A stretch of DNA of 64,000 nt, taken from assembly GCF_002155145.1 (NCBI RefSeq), contig NZ_CP021323.1:930001-994000 (forward strand), given 5' to 3'. Position 1 is the stretch's first letter, and every line of letters begins with the position of its first letter. The DNA comes from Kushneria konosiri. Lineage in GTDB: Bacteria; Pseudomonadota; Gammaproteobacteria; Pseudomonadales; Halomonadaceae. The translations under genes and the position numbers were made by a program. Positions 47,885 to 56,707 of the stretch are shown here, piece by piece. The notes below the pieces were generated by a model. It was not told the DNA's origin and did no database searches. It saw nothing but the letters and a program-made list of their open reading frames with translations.

Positions 47885-50152
47885 ATGCGCGATGTAAAGA
47901 CACTGATCGAACAGATGACGCTGGAGGAGAAGGCCGGACTTTGCTCGGGCGATAACTTCTGGCGCACGAAAGCCGTTGAGCGTCTGGGTATCCCCGCGAT
48001 CAACCTCGCCGACGGCCCGCACGGGCTGCGCGCACAGGGCGAGGAGCAGGATCATCTGGGCGTCAACGACAGCAGGCCGGCAACCTGTTTTCCTACCGCC
48101 GCCGGGCTTGCCAGCTCGTGGAGTGTCGAACGACTCGAACAGCTCGGCGCCGCGCTGGGCGATGAGGCCCGGGCAGAAGGACTGCACGTCGTGCTGGGGC
48201 CAGGCGCCAACATCAAGCGCTCGCCGCTGTGTGGGCGCAACTTCGAATACTTCTCCGAAGATCCGCTGCTCTCCTCGCAGCTGGCCGCCGCCCACATTCG
48301 CGGTACGCAGTCGCGCGGCGTGGGCAGCTCGCTCAAGCACTTTGCGGCCAATAATCAGGAACATCGCCGCATGTCGGTAGATGCCCGGATCGACGAGCGC
48401 ACACTGCGCGAGATCTACCTGGCAAGCTTTGAACATGCGGTGAAGGAGGCACACCCCTGGACGGTGATGTGTGCCTATAACCGACTCAACGGCGACTACT
48501 GCAGCGAACATCAAAGGCTTCTGACCGATATCCTGCGCGATGAATGGGGCTTTGAGGGATTTGTCGTCTCTGACTGGGGCGCGGTCAACGAGCGCGTGTC
48601 GGGGCTTGAGGCCGGTATGGAGCTGGAAATGCCCGCGCCGGTCGGCGAGCGCGATGCACAGATTGCTGCCGCCGTCCGAGAGGGCCGTGTGGAGGAAGCG
48701 GTGCTGGATCAGGCCGTCGAGCGGCTTTTGCGCATCATCTTCAAGGCCCACGATGCTCGCCCTGAACACGCAGCATTCGACGCCGAGGCCCATCATCAGC
48801 TCGCCCGTCATATCGCACGCGAGAGCATGGTACTGCTGCAAAACGACGGCACCCTGCCGCTGAAAAATACCCAGCGAGTAGCGGTCATCGGCGAATTTGC
48901 CGAGCGCCCGCGCTATCAGGGCGGCGGCAGCTCTCATGTCAACGCCACCCGTGTCGAAACCCTGCTGGAGGCGCTCGAGTCCCGCGATGCCCGCTTTAAC
49001 TATCTCAAGGGCTTTGAGATCGACCGCGATGCCTCCGATCAGCAGCTCGAGCAGGATGCAGCGACCGCCGCCGTCCACGCCGACGTTGCCGTGCTCTGTC
49101 TGGGCCTGCCCGAGCGTCACGAGTCCGAAGGCTATGACCGCACGCATCTGAACCTGCCAGCCAACCAGCTCACCCTGATCGAAGCCGTCACCCGCGTACA
49201 GCCCAATACCGTGGTGGTGCTGGCCAACGGCGCACCGATCGCGATGCCCTGGGCCGGTCAGGTCAACGCCATTCTGGAAGGCTATCTGGGGGGACAGGCC
49301 ATCGGTGCAGCGCTGGCCGATCTGCTCTACGGCGAGGTCTCACCCAGCGGCAAGCTGGCCGAAACCTTCCCGCAGCGTCTCGAAGATAACCCGGTCCATC
49401 TCAACTTCCCGGGCCAGGGCGATGTGGTGAACTACGGCGAAGGCATCTTCGTTGGCTATCGCTACCATGACACCCACGACGTCGCACCGCTTTTCCCCTT
49501 CGGTCACGGCCTGAGCTACGCCCGCTTTGACTACGCCAGCCTGACGCTCTCTGCCGATACCTTTGACGGTCAGGACACCCTGACGGTAGGTGTGGATATC
49601 ACCAACAGCGGTGATCGCAAGGCCAGCGAGATCGTCCAGCTCTATCTGAGCGATCAAACGCAGACCGTACCGGTGGCAGCACAGGCGCTGCGCGGTTTTG
49701 ACCGGGTGACGTTGGCACCCGGGGAAACGAGTCGCGTTGAGCTTGTGCTCACACGCCGTGACTTCTGCTGGTATGACGCCGAGCGCGCCGACTGGCGAAT
49801 GCCCACCGGCACCTTCGAGGTGCGCATTGGCGCCTCCTCGCGCGATATTCGACTCACACAGCGTCTTGAGGTGCAGGGCGACGCCACGCCGCTGCCGGTG
49901 ATCGATCGCAACACCCTGCTGGGGGATCTCAAGGCGCATGACGGCGCCGTTCGCGTTCTGCGTGAACATCTCGCCGACATCGCCGATGAGCTGCCCATGC
50001 TCAATGCCCTGATGGGCCGGGAGGGCAGTGACGATCTGATGAATGCCATGGGGCACTACCTGCCGCTGCGCGCCATCATCTCCTTTTCCAGCTTCACCGA
50101 GGCGCGGCTTGAGAGGCTGCTGAAGGATCTCGAAACGCTGGCGTCACCATAA
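47885..50152 (+). CDS. Glycoside hydrolase family 3 beta-glucosidase
   Basis: A 755-residue GH3 enzyme with no signal peptide, so cytosolic. The N-terminal TIM-barrel domain carries ADGPHGLR, the substrate-binding KHF (151-153) and the nucleophile Asp230 in VVSDWGA. The alpha/beta sandwich domain follows (AVIGEFAERPRYQGGGSS; LPERHESEGYDRTHLNLP, which includes the likely acid/base Glu), then an FN3-like C-terminal domain (PFGHGLSYARFDY onward). With the symporter it forms an uptake and hydrolysis unit for beta-glucosides such as cellobiose or gentiobiose. Confidence 0.94.
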   Translation: MRDVKTLIEQMTLEEKAGLCSGDNFWRTKAVERLGIPAINLADGPHGLRAQGEEQDHLGVNDSRPATCFPTAAGLASSWSVERLEQLGAALGDEARAEGLHVVLGPGANIKRSPLCGRNFEYFSEDPLLSSQLAAAHIRGTQSRGVGSSLKHFAANNQEHRRMSVDARIDERTLREIYLASFEHAVKEAHPWTVMCAYNRLNGDYCSEHQRLLTDILRDEWGFEGFVVSDWGAVNERVSGLEAGMELEMPAPVGERDAQIAAAVREGRVEEAVLDQAVERLLRIIFKAHDARPEHAAFDAEAHHQLARHIARESMVLLQNDGTLPLKNTQRVAVIGEFAERPRYQGGGSSHVNATRVETLLEALESRDARFNYLKGFEIDRDASDQQLEQDAATAAVHADVAVLCLGLPERHESEGYDRTHLNLPANQLTLIEAVTRVQPNTVVVLANGAPIAMPWAGQVNAILEGYLGGQAIGAALADLLYGEVSPSGKLAETFPQRLEDNPVHLNFPGQGDVVNYGEGIFVGYRYHDTHDVAPLFPFGHGLSYARFDYASLTLSADTFDGQDTLTVGVDITNSGDRKASEIVQLYLSDQTQTVPVAAQALRGFDRVTLAPGETSRVELVLTRRDFCWYDAERADWRMPTGTFEVRIGASSRDIRLTQRLEVQGDATPLPVIDRNTLLGDLKAHDGAVRVLREHLADIADELPMLNALMGREGSDDLMNAMGHYLPLRAIISFSSFTEARLERLLKDLETLASP

Positions 50153-50171
50153 CAGGAAAGCCCGGTATGGC

Positions 50172-50200
50172 TTGGGTTCTCTCCAATATAGCTGTATATT
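50172..50200 (+). promoter_or_regulatory. Promoter of the radical SAM gene
   Basis: TTGGGT (50172-50177) and TATATT (50195-50200) are spaced 17 bp, a good sigma-70 pair. The -10 lies inside the LexA box. Confidence 0.6.
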
Positions 50201-50207
50201 TAAACAG
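50192..50207. promoter_or_regulatory. LexA (SOS) box
   Basis: CTGTATATTTAAACAG has the invariant CTGT-N8-ACAG of gammaproteobacterial LexA sites with an AT-rich centre, and overlaps the predicted -10 element 20 nt before the radical SAM start codon. Confidence 0.8.
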
Positions 50208-50227
50208 TATTCAGAGAGAGCCTTGTC

Positions 50228-51289
50228 ATGTCGGGTGGACCCATTATCGGCCGCGGTGCCAGCGGCAACCTGCATCACCGCTTCGATCGCACACGCATCG
50301 AGGTGGTCGATGATGGCTGGTGGCAGGACGATGTCCCTGCCAGCCGGGCCACCGAGGTGCGCCTGGAACAAAGCCGCACGGCCATCTCGCGCAACCAGTC
50401 ACCGGACATGCCCTTTTCCTCGTCGCTCAATCCTTATCGGGGCTGCGAGCACGGCTGCATCTACTGCTTTGCCCGGCCCTCGCATGCCTACTGGGACCTG
50501 TCGCCCGGTCTTGATTTTGAAACGCGCCTGATCGCTCGCACCAATATGGCCGCCCTGCTGGCCGAGGAACTTGCCCGCCCCGACTACGTCTGCGAGCCCC
50601 TGGCCCTTGGCGCCAATACCGACCCGTATCAACCCATCGAACGCCAGCACCGGCTGAGCCGACAGCTGCTCGAAGTGCTGCTGCGTCATCACCACCCACT
50701 CACGATCACTACCCGCAGTGCGCTGATCCTGCGCGATCTGGATCTGCTCGAGTCGCTGGCCCACCAGCGGCTGGTACGGGTCTTTATCAGCTTCACCACG
50801 CTGGAGGCGGATCTCAAAAGGATCATGGAGCCACGGGCGGCCTCACCCGGAGCGCGTCTGAAAGTGATTCGCACCCTGCGCGCGGCAGGTGTTCCCGTCG
50901 GCATCATCACCGCGCCGATGATTCCCATGATCAACGATATGGAACTGGAAAGGCTTTTAAGGGCCGGGCTCGAGGCCGGTGCCACCAGCGCCGGCTATAC
51001 GCTGCTGCGCCTGCCCCATGAAGTGCGTCCGCTGTTCGAGCAGTGGCTGCGGGAGCATTTTCCCGAGCGCGCCGAACACGTCATGAGCCTGATCCGCCAG
51101 TCGCGAGGCGGGCGCGAGTACGACAGTCGCTTTGGCCATCGCCTGCGGGGTGAAGGCCCCTTTGCCGACCTGCTCGCCCAGCGTTTTCGGCTGGCCATTC
51201 GACGCCTGGGGCTCAATCGACGCCGTGAGGAGGAACGCCTGGATACCACCCGATTTGCACCGCCTCATCAGCAGATCAATCTGTTTTAA
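50228..51289 (+). CDS. PA0069-family radical SAM protein
   Basis: A 353-residue radical SAM enzyme. The [4Fe-4S] cluster Cys are Cys73, Cys77 and Cys80 in RGCEHGCIYC, preceded by SLNPY as in SplB/PA0069 relatives. GANTDPYQPIE and ITTRSALILRDLDLL follow in the barrel. It is distantly related to spore photoproduct lyase, but its substrate is unknown. A LexA box overlaps its promoter, which places it in the SOS response and supports a DNA-damage role. An MDR reductase gene follows after 28 nt. Confidence 0.92.
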   Translation: MSGGPIIGRGASGNLHHRFDRTRIEVVDDGWWQDDVPASRATEVRLEQSRTAISRNQSPDMPFSSSLNPYRGCEHGCIYCFARPSHAYWDLSPGLDFETRLIARTNMAALLAEELARPDYVCEPLALGANTDPYQPIERQHRLSRQLLEVLLRHHHPLTITTRSALILRDLDLLESLAHQRLVRVFISFTTLEADLKRIMEPRAASPGARLKVIRTLRAAGVPVGIITAPMIPMINDMELERLLRAGLEAGATSAGYTLLRLPHEVRPLFEQWLREHFPERAEHVMSLIRQSRGGREYDSRFGHRLRGEGPFADLLAQRFRLAIRRLGLNRRREEERLDTTRFAPPHQQINLF

Positions 51290-51317
51290 CCACAATAATT
51301 CGAAAGGAGGACACGTC

Positions 51318-52295
51318 ATGACCGCTGCCAACGCGCTCGCCGATATAACGGTCGACATGCCGGACCCCGCGCTGTGCTATCACCGCTTTGGCTCACCGCT
51401 GGAGGTCCTGCACCTTGAGCCACGACCGGATGGCCCGCTGATGCGGGAACTCATGCGCGTACGCATGACCTGTGCGCCGGTGAACCCCTCCGACCTGATT
51501 CCGGTGACCGGCGCCTATCGCCATCGGATCACCCCACCACTGGTGGCCGGTCATGAAGGCGTGGGGGTAGTGACCGAGGCCCACGGACCGTGGCAGGCAC
51601 TGGAGGGCCAACGAGTATTGCCGTTGCGCGGCGTTGGGACCTGGCAGCAGTCGCTGGACTGCGCTCCGGAGCTGGCCATTCCCGTACCCGATGACATCCC
51701 GGATCATGTGGCGGCGCGCGCCTGGATCAACCCGATGACGGCCATGACCATGCTTCAGCGCTGGCCGGTCGAGGGGTGTGATGTGCTTCTGACCGCTGCC
51801 GGCTCAAACTGTGCTCGCCTTCTGGCCCAGTGGGCGCTGTGCTGTGGTGCCCGCTCGGTCACCGGTATCTGTCGCAGTGACCATCACCGTGAGGCGCTGA
51901 CGGCCATGGGTGTCAATGTGCTGAACCAGAAAGACCATGCTGCCATTGATGCTGCTGCCGGACGCGCACGGCGCATCCTTGATGCCACCGGAGGCCGACT
52001 GGCCGACCGACTGCTGTCTCACATGGCGCCCGATGGCCTGTTTGTGACCTATGGCCTGCTCTCCGGCATCCCCATCAGCTCACATCACATGGACGCCCGC
52101 ATACGTCACTTTCATCTGCGCGATCACATTGCCGGGCTGGATCGCTATCAGTGGCAGGAAAGCTTCAAGACACTCTGGGCCCTGCTACGTGACATCGACA
52201 TGCCGTCAACACGGGAGTTCAGACTTGCCGACTGGCGCCAGGCATTGATCTGGCACGACAGTCATCCCGAGGTGAAGCCCATGCTGACCTTCTGA
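51318..52295 (+). CDS. Zinc-free MDR-family oxidoreductase (quinone-reductase type)
   Basis: A 325-residue medium-chain reductase. The GroES-like N-terminal domain has VNPSDLIPVTGAYRHR and PLVAGHEGVGVV; the Rossmann domain has VLLTAAGSNCARLLAQWALCCGA, an altered form of the usual GAxxxVG loop. Catalytic zinc Cys ligands are absent, as in quinone reductases and enoyl reductases such as MECR. A strong AGGAGG ribosome-binding site lies before the ATG at 51318. It probably shares the SOS-controlled transcript of the radical SAM gene. Confidence 0.88.
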   Translation: MTAANALADITVDMPDPALCYHRFGSPLEVLHLEPRPDGPLMRELMRVRMTCAPVNPSDLIPVTGAYRHRITPPLVAGHEGVGVVTEAHGPWQALEGQRVLPLRGVGTWQQSLDCAPELAIPVPDDIPDHVAARAWINPMTAMTMLQRWPVEGCDVLLTAAGSNCARLLAQWALCCGARSVTGICRSDHHREALTAMGVNVLNQKDHAAIDAAAGRARRILDATGGRLADRLLSHMAPDGLFVTYGLLSGIPISSHHMDARIRHFHLRDHIAGLDRYQWQESFKTLWALLRDIDMPSTREFRLADWRQALIWHDSHPEVKPMLTF

Positions 52296-52327
52296 CCATG
52301 GCGACCTTCGAATAAAAGGCCGACATG

Positions 52328-52357
52328 AAAAAGGGCTGCCCGAGCGGGCAGCCCTTC
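52328..52357. terminator. Bidirectional terminator
   Basis: AAGGGCTGCCC/GGGCAGCCCTT arms with a GAGC loop lie between the MDR gene and the convergent Gfo/Idh gene. A5 on the left supplies a T tract for the leftward gene. Confidence 0.85.
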
Positions 52358-52402
52358 TGACCTGTCAGGTCATGATCGATCTAAAACGCCATGACGGCAG
52401 GC

Positions 52403-53506
52403 TCACTCCCCGCTGATGGTCTCGACGCTGACCACTTCGGGGGGCTCAACCGGCGTCAGGCGACGCACCTGATCCGGTTGAATACGTTCACGATAGTCGA
52501 GCGGCTCGATCGACTGCGGCTGACCGGTCTCCAGTGCCCGCTCGATGGCCTCCAGAATGCGCACGTCTCGCAGCCCTTCTGTCCCATCGGCTTCGGGCGC
52601 GATGTCGTTAAGGATGCAGTGGGAGAAGTAGTCGGTCTGCCCGCCAAACTGCTCGACCGGCCCCGGCGAATGCGCCGTGGTCTTGCCCTCCACGCTCAGG
52701 TCATAGTCGATCGACACGCCTGGCCCGAACATGTAACTGGGGCGCGCAAACAGAGCCCCGCGCTCGCCGACCACCGAAAGATGGTTGTGCCCGCTGGTGG
52801 CGTAGCTGACAAAGAACTGGGCCAGTCGCCCCTCGGGGAAGCGCAGGCTGACGGTCACGCTGTCATCGCAGGTGTAGTCGCGCCCGGGTTTGTTGTCGCT
52901 CATGGCGCTGACTTCGACCGGCTCGGCGCCGAACAGATGGCGCACCGCATTGATCGGATAGGCGCCCATGTCAGGTACCGGCCCGGCCCAGTAGCCATGC
53001 AGGGCGCGGTGGTTTTTCGGGTTGAGATCCTGGGTCAGTTGAGAGGAAAACGTGCGCGGCGCACCGATGGTGCCTTCGCGCATGTGCTGGATCATCTCCA
53101 GCGTGCCCGGCTCGTGATGCAGTCGATAGGCAATCATCAATTTGGCACTGCTGCGCTCGGCCGCCTCGATCATCGCCTCGCAGTCTGCCACGCTGGTCGC
53201 CATCGGTTTTTCCAGCAGTACGTGAATGCCCGCTTCCAGTGCCGGAAGGGTGTCCTGGCGATGACGAAAGTTGGGTGTGGCGATATAGACGGCATCGATC
53301 TCGCCGGAATTTAAAAGCGTCTCGTACTCCTCGTAGCCGTAGACCTTGAGGTTGTAGCGCTTGCCCAGCACCTCAGCCTTTTTGGGATCGCCGGTGACCA
53401 GTGCCGTCATTTCCGAGTTGTCGCTGGCCTTGATCCCCGGCATGAACGCGCCCTGTGAAATTTCTCCACCGCCGACCACGGCGTAACGCACCTTTCCCTG
53501 TGCCAT
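52403..53506 (-). CDS. Gfo/Idh/MocA-family oxidoreductase
   Basis: A 367-residue oxidoreductase with an N-terminal NAD(P)-binding fold (RYAVVGGGEISQGAFMPGI) and the signature EKPMA at about 104-108 (LLEKPMATSVADCEAM). The C-terminal domain has GPVPDMGAYPINAVRHLFGAEP, the region carrying the conserved Asp and His-equivalent of glucose-fructose oxidoreductases. The ATG at 53506 has GAGGAG upstream. A sugar or sugar-acid substrate is likely, but none can be assigned. It is unrelated in detail to the YdgJ-like paralogue at 10888. Confidence 0.92.
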   Translation of the reverse strand: MAQGKVRYAVVGGGEISQGAFMPGIKASDNSEMTALVTGDPKKAEVLGKRYNLKVYGYEEYETLLNSGEIDAVYIATPNFRHRQDTLPALEAGIHVLLEKPMATSVADCEAMIEAAERSSAKLMIAYRLHHEPGTLEMIQHMREGTIGAPRTFSSQLTQDLNPKNHRALHGYWAGPVPDMGAYPINAVRHLFGAEPVEVSAMSDNKPGRDYTCDDSVTVSLRFPEGRLAQFFVSYATSGHNHLSVVGERGALFARPSYMFGPGVSIDYDLSVEGKTTAHSPGPVEQFGGQTDYFSHCILNDIAPEADGTEGLRDVRILEAIERALETGQPQSIEPLDYRERIQPDQVRRLTPVEPPEVVSVETISGE

Positions 53507-53613
53507 GTGAGCTCCTCTGATGTGTTCGTAAATGACAACGATCCCATCAAGTCTGGCGCAAGGTTTCGAGTCTGTCAGGCAAACCGGCAACCTCCAGTAA
53601 CATCAGGGCAGGC

Positions 53614-54828
53614 TCAACCGGTTCGGTGGGCATTCATGTCAGGTCGGGTCAGATCCTCGATACTCACCTGATTACGCCCGGCCTTCTTGGCACGATACAG
53701 CGCAGCGTCAGCAGCCTCGAAAAGCATCTGGACATCCGACGACGTCGGACATCCCAGCACCATGCCCACGCTGATTGTCATGACACCGGCCGTTCTGCTG
53801 TGATGATGAACCAGTGCCAGACGCTGAACGCTGGCCCGCAGACGCTCGGCATAAAGGGGCAGCTCATGATGGGTGATCCCCGGCACGAACACGGCGAACT
53901 CCTCACCGCCCATTCGTCCGACGCGTCCCGGCGGCCGTGCTGCCTCTGCCAGCGCCCGGGCCACACGCCTGAGCGCCTCATCACCGGCGCCGTGGCCATA
54001 GTGGTCGTTGTAGGCCTTGAAATGATCGATATCGATCATGGCGATGGCCACCCGCGCCCCGGACGTCAAACGATCAAGATCCCCTGCAATGCCGGCATTC
54101 AGCCCGCGCCGATTGGCCAGCTCGGTCAGAGGGTCGAGTGCTGCCAGACGCGCCAGCATGTCGCGCTGTTCGGCCAGCTGACGCCGTCGCAATCGCTCAC
54201 GCTCCATCAACAGAAACTGTCGGCGACGGTCGCTTTCCAGCGCCCGATTGGCAAAGATGGCGGGACCGATGATCACGATGGCAATCATCAGATTATGCAG
54301 CTCAAGCGTCGGGTATCGGAGCGGTCCATGGGCGACCGCTACCGCCTGAATCAGAACCACGACAGAGGCCAGCACCGCCACCAGTGACCGCGGCAGCGCC
54401 ATGCTGATCACCATGAACATCAACAGGGCGTAGCTTGCAAAGACAAAGCCCAGCGCATCGACGGATTCAGAGAGCACCACAAGCAGTGCCAGCAGGCCCA
54501 CCACCAGCAGATGAAAACTACAGGCCACGCACTGCTGTCGTATCAGCGAGCAGCGGGTACGACGGAGCCAGTAGAACACCACAAGTCCGAGCGGCAGGAT
54601 AATGGCCAGACGAAAGATCAGCGCCAGCTGAAGCCGATCAGGCACGGCGAAGGCGTCGCCCAGTGCAAAGGCGACATAAAATCCTGTTCCAAGGAGTACG
54701 GATTTCGACAGGGCGCGGCGACGCACGGCCAGGGTGTCGTCGGCAAAGGCGTCCTTCAATTCAGCCGGTATCAGAACCCGTCCCCTGCCTTCCAGGGCCC
54801 GATCCAGCTCGGTGGCATCATCCTGCAT
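53614..54828 (-). CDS. Membrane-bound diguanylate cyclase (GGDEF)
   Basis: A 404-residue protein. About six TM helices span residues 43-195, followed by a coiled linker and a GGDEF domain from LDPLTELANR (231-240). The metal-binding MIDIDHFK is at 264-271 and the active-site loop is GGEEF at 307-311, so it should make c-di-GMP from GTP. The inhibitory I-site RxxD, expected at 298-301, reads RPPG, so product feedback is probably absent. GGAAA precedes the ATG at 54828; the frame is open to 54906. Confidence 0.93.
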   Translation of the reverse strand: MQDDATELDRALEGRGRVLIPAELKDAFADDTLAVRRRALSKSVLLGTGFYVAFALGDAFAVPDRLQLALIFRLAIILPLGLVVFYWLRRTRCSLIRQQCVACSFHLLVVGLLALLVVLSESVDALGFVFASYALLMFMVISMALPRSLVAVLASVVVLIQAVAVAHGPLRYPTLELHNLMIAIVIIGPAIFANRALESDRRRQFLLMERERLRRRQLAEQRDMLARLAALDPLTELANRRGLNAGIAGDLDRLTSGARVAIAMIDIDHFKAYNDHYGHGAGDEALRRVARALAEAARPPGRVGRMGGEEFAVFVPGITHHELPLYAERLRASVQRLALVHHHSRTAGVMTISVGMVLGCPTSSDVQMLFEAADAALYRAKKAGRNQVSIEDLTRPDMNAHRTG

Positions 54829-54997
54829 GGTGGTTTCCGTTGTCCGCGATACCGGCCTGCGACGCCCGGGCGCGTCGCCACTGCCGTAACGGGCGTACTC
54901 TCCCATTATGGGACAGCCCTGCCGGGCCGAGTGATTCAGGCGAGTAGAACTTATCGACCGGGTCGATGGCGTCCTTGAGCCGCTGAATCACAGGCAC

Positions 54998-55021
54998 AAA
55001 AAAGCCCCGCCGAAGCGGGGC
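54998..55021 (-). terminator. Terminator after the outer-membrane protein gene
   Basis: GCCCCGC/GCGGGGC arms with a CGAA loop; on the minus strand it is followed by six Ts. Confidence 0.9.
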
Positions 55022-55042
55022 AGGACTCAAACAAAATCAGGT

Positions 55043-55714
55043 TTAAAAGGTATATTCGATACCGATGACGGCGACCGGATAGATGTTGTACTTGTTGAGC
55101 TCGTCAAGCGCATCATCTTCGGCGTCAGAAGCATAGGACCGAGCGGCAGGCGCCAGGGGGGAGTTGGTGATCGGCCCTCTGGCATTAACCGACACCGACG
55201 GGTCAATCAGGAATGCACCGGCTTCAGCATAAAAGCCCAACCCCTGCCTGGAGCTGTTGCGCCACCCAATACCCAGATAGGGCTCAACACCGTCAGAAAG
55301 CTCGGCCTTGCCATCCAGATAACCAAAATCGCGAGGAATAGTGATGTCTTCTCCCTGAAAATCTACAGAGGCACGTCCTATTGCATTGATGCGAATATCG
55401 GGCCTTACAGCACCTGCAGAAAGGAAAAAGCCGCTATTGACCCACGGATAGACATCCAGCTTCAAGCTATAGACGTTGATATCCACTTCCCCTTCGTAAT
55501 CAACGTCATTAACGGATTGATCCAGATCGTCATAATTGTAGCCGCTATAGCCGGCCGTCAGGGCAAAGTGATCATGAAAGCGCCAGCTCACATTGGCACC
55601 CAGACCGGTCGTACCGGCGGTGCCGGCCACTGACCAGTGCTCTTCGGCGTTGGCGGCGGCGCTGGTCACCAGCAGCAGTGATCCGGTAATGACAGCGGTT
55701 GCGATACGTCGCAT
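55043..55714 (-). CDS. OmpW-like outer-membrane beta-barrel protein
   Basis: A 223-residue exported protein. The signal peptide is cut after AANA (residue 23). The mature part alternates hydrophobic and polar residues in about eight strands (WSVAGTAGTTGLGANVSWRF, FALTAGYSGYNYDD, EVDINVYSLKLDVYP, GFFLSAGAV, EPYLGIGWRN, LGFYAEAGAF) and ends in YTF, the C-terminal Phe that BamA recognises. Family assignment to OmpW or a related small barrel is tentative. Its own terminator follows. Confidence 0.8.
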   Translation of the reverse strand: MRRIATAVITGSLLLVTSAAANAEEHWSVAGTAGTTGLGANVSWRFHDHFALTAGYSGYNYDDLDQSVNDVDYEGEVDINVYSLKLDVYPWVNSGFFLSAGAVRPDIRINAIGRASVDFQGEDITIPRDFGYLDGKAELSDGVEPYLGIGWRNSSRQGLGFYAEAGAFLIDPSVSVNARGPITNSPLAPAARSYASDAEDDALDELNKYNIYPVAVIGIEYTF

Positions 55715-55925
55715 GACGAGCCCTCGTGGAGAATGATCAGGGTTGGGTGCGCCGATTCAGTCGACGTCATTGAATGATCATGAGTTTACCCAGCCCCCCG
55801 CTGATCAATTGAACAAAAAGGGCTGCTTTGGGTCTGTATTTCTCACGTGCGGGCGTTCGTGCATTTCGAACGACGTCGCCGCTGCGCTATTCTTGGGGCT
55901 TATTGATGCAAGCGGGAGTCGAACA

Positions 55926-56285
55926 ATGTCATCACTGCGCGATCAGTTGAGCCGCAAGGTGTATTCCACTGAAACCGGAGACATGCGCAAGCATGACGAG
56001 GACGATGCGCAACGAGCGCAGGAAGCGGCGCGCCTGGCATCGCTTGATGGCATCGTACGTATTCGACGGGAAACGGCCGGGCGCAAGGGCAAGGGCGTGA
56101 CCACGCTGCATGGCATACCGCTGCCGGCTGATGAGCTCAAGACCCTGATGCAGGCGCTCAAGAAACGCTGTGGCAGTGGTGGGTCGCTCAAGGAGGGGAT
56201 CATCGAGATTCAGGGCGATCACCGCGATACGCTGCGTGCCGAGCTGGAAAAGCGCGGTTATACCGTCAAGCTGGCAGGGGGCTAA
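55926..56285 (+). CDS. yciH: SUI1/eIF1-like translation factor YciH
   Basis: A 119-residue protein. The C-terminal two thirds form the SUI1 domain: GIVRIRRETAGRKGKGVTTLHGIPL, LKKRCGSGGSLKEGIIEIQGDHRDTLRAELEKRGYTVK. YciH influences start-codon fidelity in E. coli. The ATG at 55926 with GGGAG upstream gives the standard N-terminus; the frame is open further upstream but is not conserved. A YbaY-like lipoprotein gene follows 2 nt later. Confidence 0.95.
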   Translation: MSSLRDQLSRKVYSTETGDMRKHDEDDAQRAQEAARLASLDGIVRIRRETAGRKGKGVTTLHGIPLPADELKTLMQALKKRCGSGGSLKEGIIEIQGDHRDTLRAELEKRGYTVKLAGG

Positions 56286-56287
56286 GC

Positions 56288-56707
56288 ATGCAGAACCGCC
56301 GTTTTCGATCGCTGCTGGCCGTCGCACCGCTGGTCATGACCGGCCTTCTAGGCGGTTGCTCGCTGTTTGCCGGCGGCCCCGATTTTGCCACGCTTTCAGG
56401 TGAAGCCGTCAGCGATGAGCAGGCGCCGATGGCCGATGATGCCCGGCTGGAGATTCGTCTGCTGGACATGACCCAGGGACGCACCACCATCGCCCAGGTC
56501 GATCAGAACACCCACGGTCGCTGGCCGGTGCCCTTTGCGCTGCAGTTTGATCGACAGCGCATCGACAGCGACCGCCGTTACGCGCTCAGCGCGGCCCTGC
56601 TTGAAGGAGAGAGCACACGCTATCTGACGCTTGAGCCGCTACCCGTGCTGACCCGGGGCGCTCCCTCGCAGCAGGTACGTGTGCCGCTGACCCCGATCAC
56701 CCCATAA
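56288..56707 (+). CDS. YbaY-family lipoprotein
   Basis: A 139-residue protein with a lipoprotein signal ending in LLGGC (Cys at residue 24). The mature domain (LEIRLLDMTQGRTTIAQVDQNTHGRWPVPFALQFDRQRIDSDRRYALSAAL) matches the YbaY/YscW-type beta-sandwich. Function is unknown. It is 2 nt after yciH, so it is co-transcribed, and its last 11 nt overlap the end of the convergent sirtuin gene. Confidence 0.87.
   Translation: MQNRRFRSLLAVAPLVMTGLLGGCSLFAGGPDFATLSGEAVSDEQAPMADDARLEIRLLDMTQGRTTIAQVDQNTHGRWPVPFALQFDRQRIDSDRRYALSAALLEGESTRYLTLEPLPVLTRGAPSQQVRVPLTPITP

Noticed and set aside
47861-49147. A 428-codon minus-strand frame opposite the GH3 gene
   Set aside because: Antisense shadow of a full-length GH3 enzyme.
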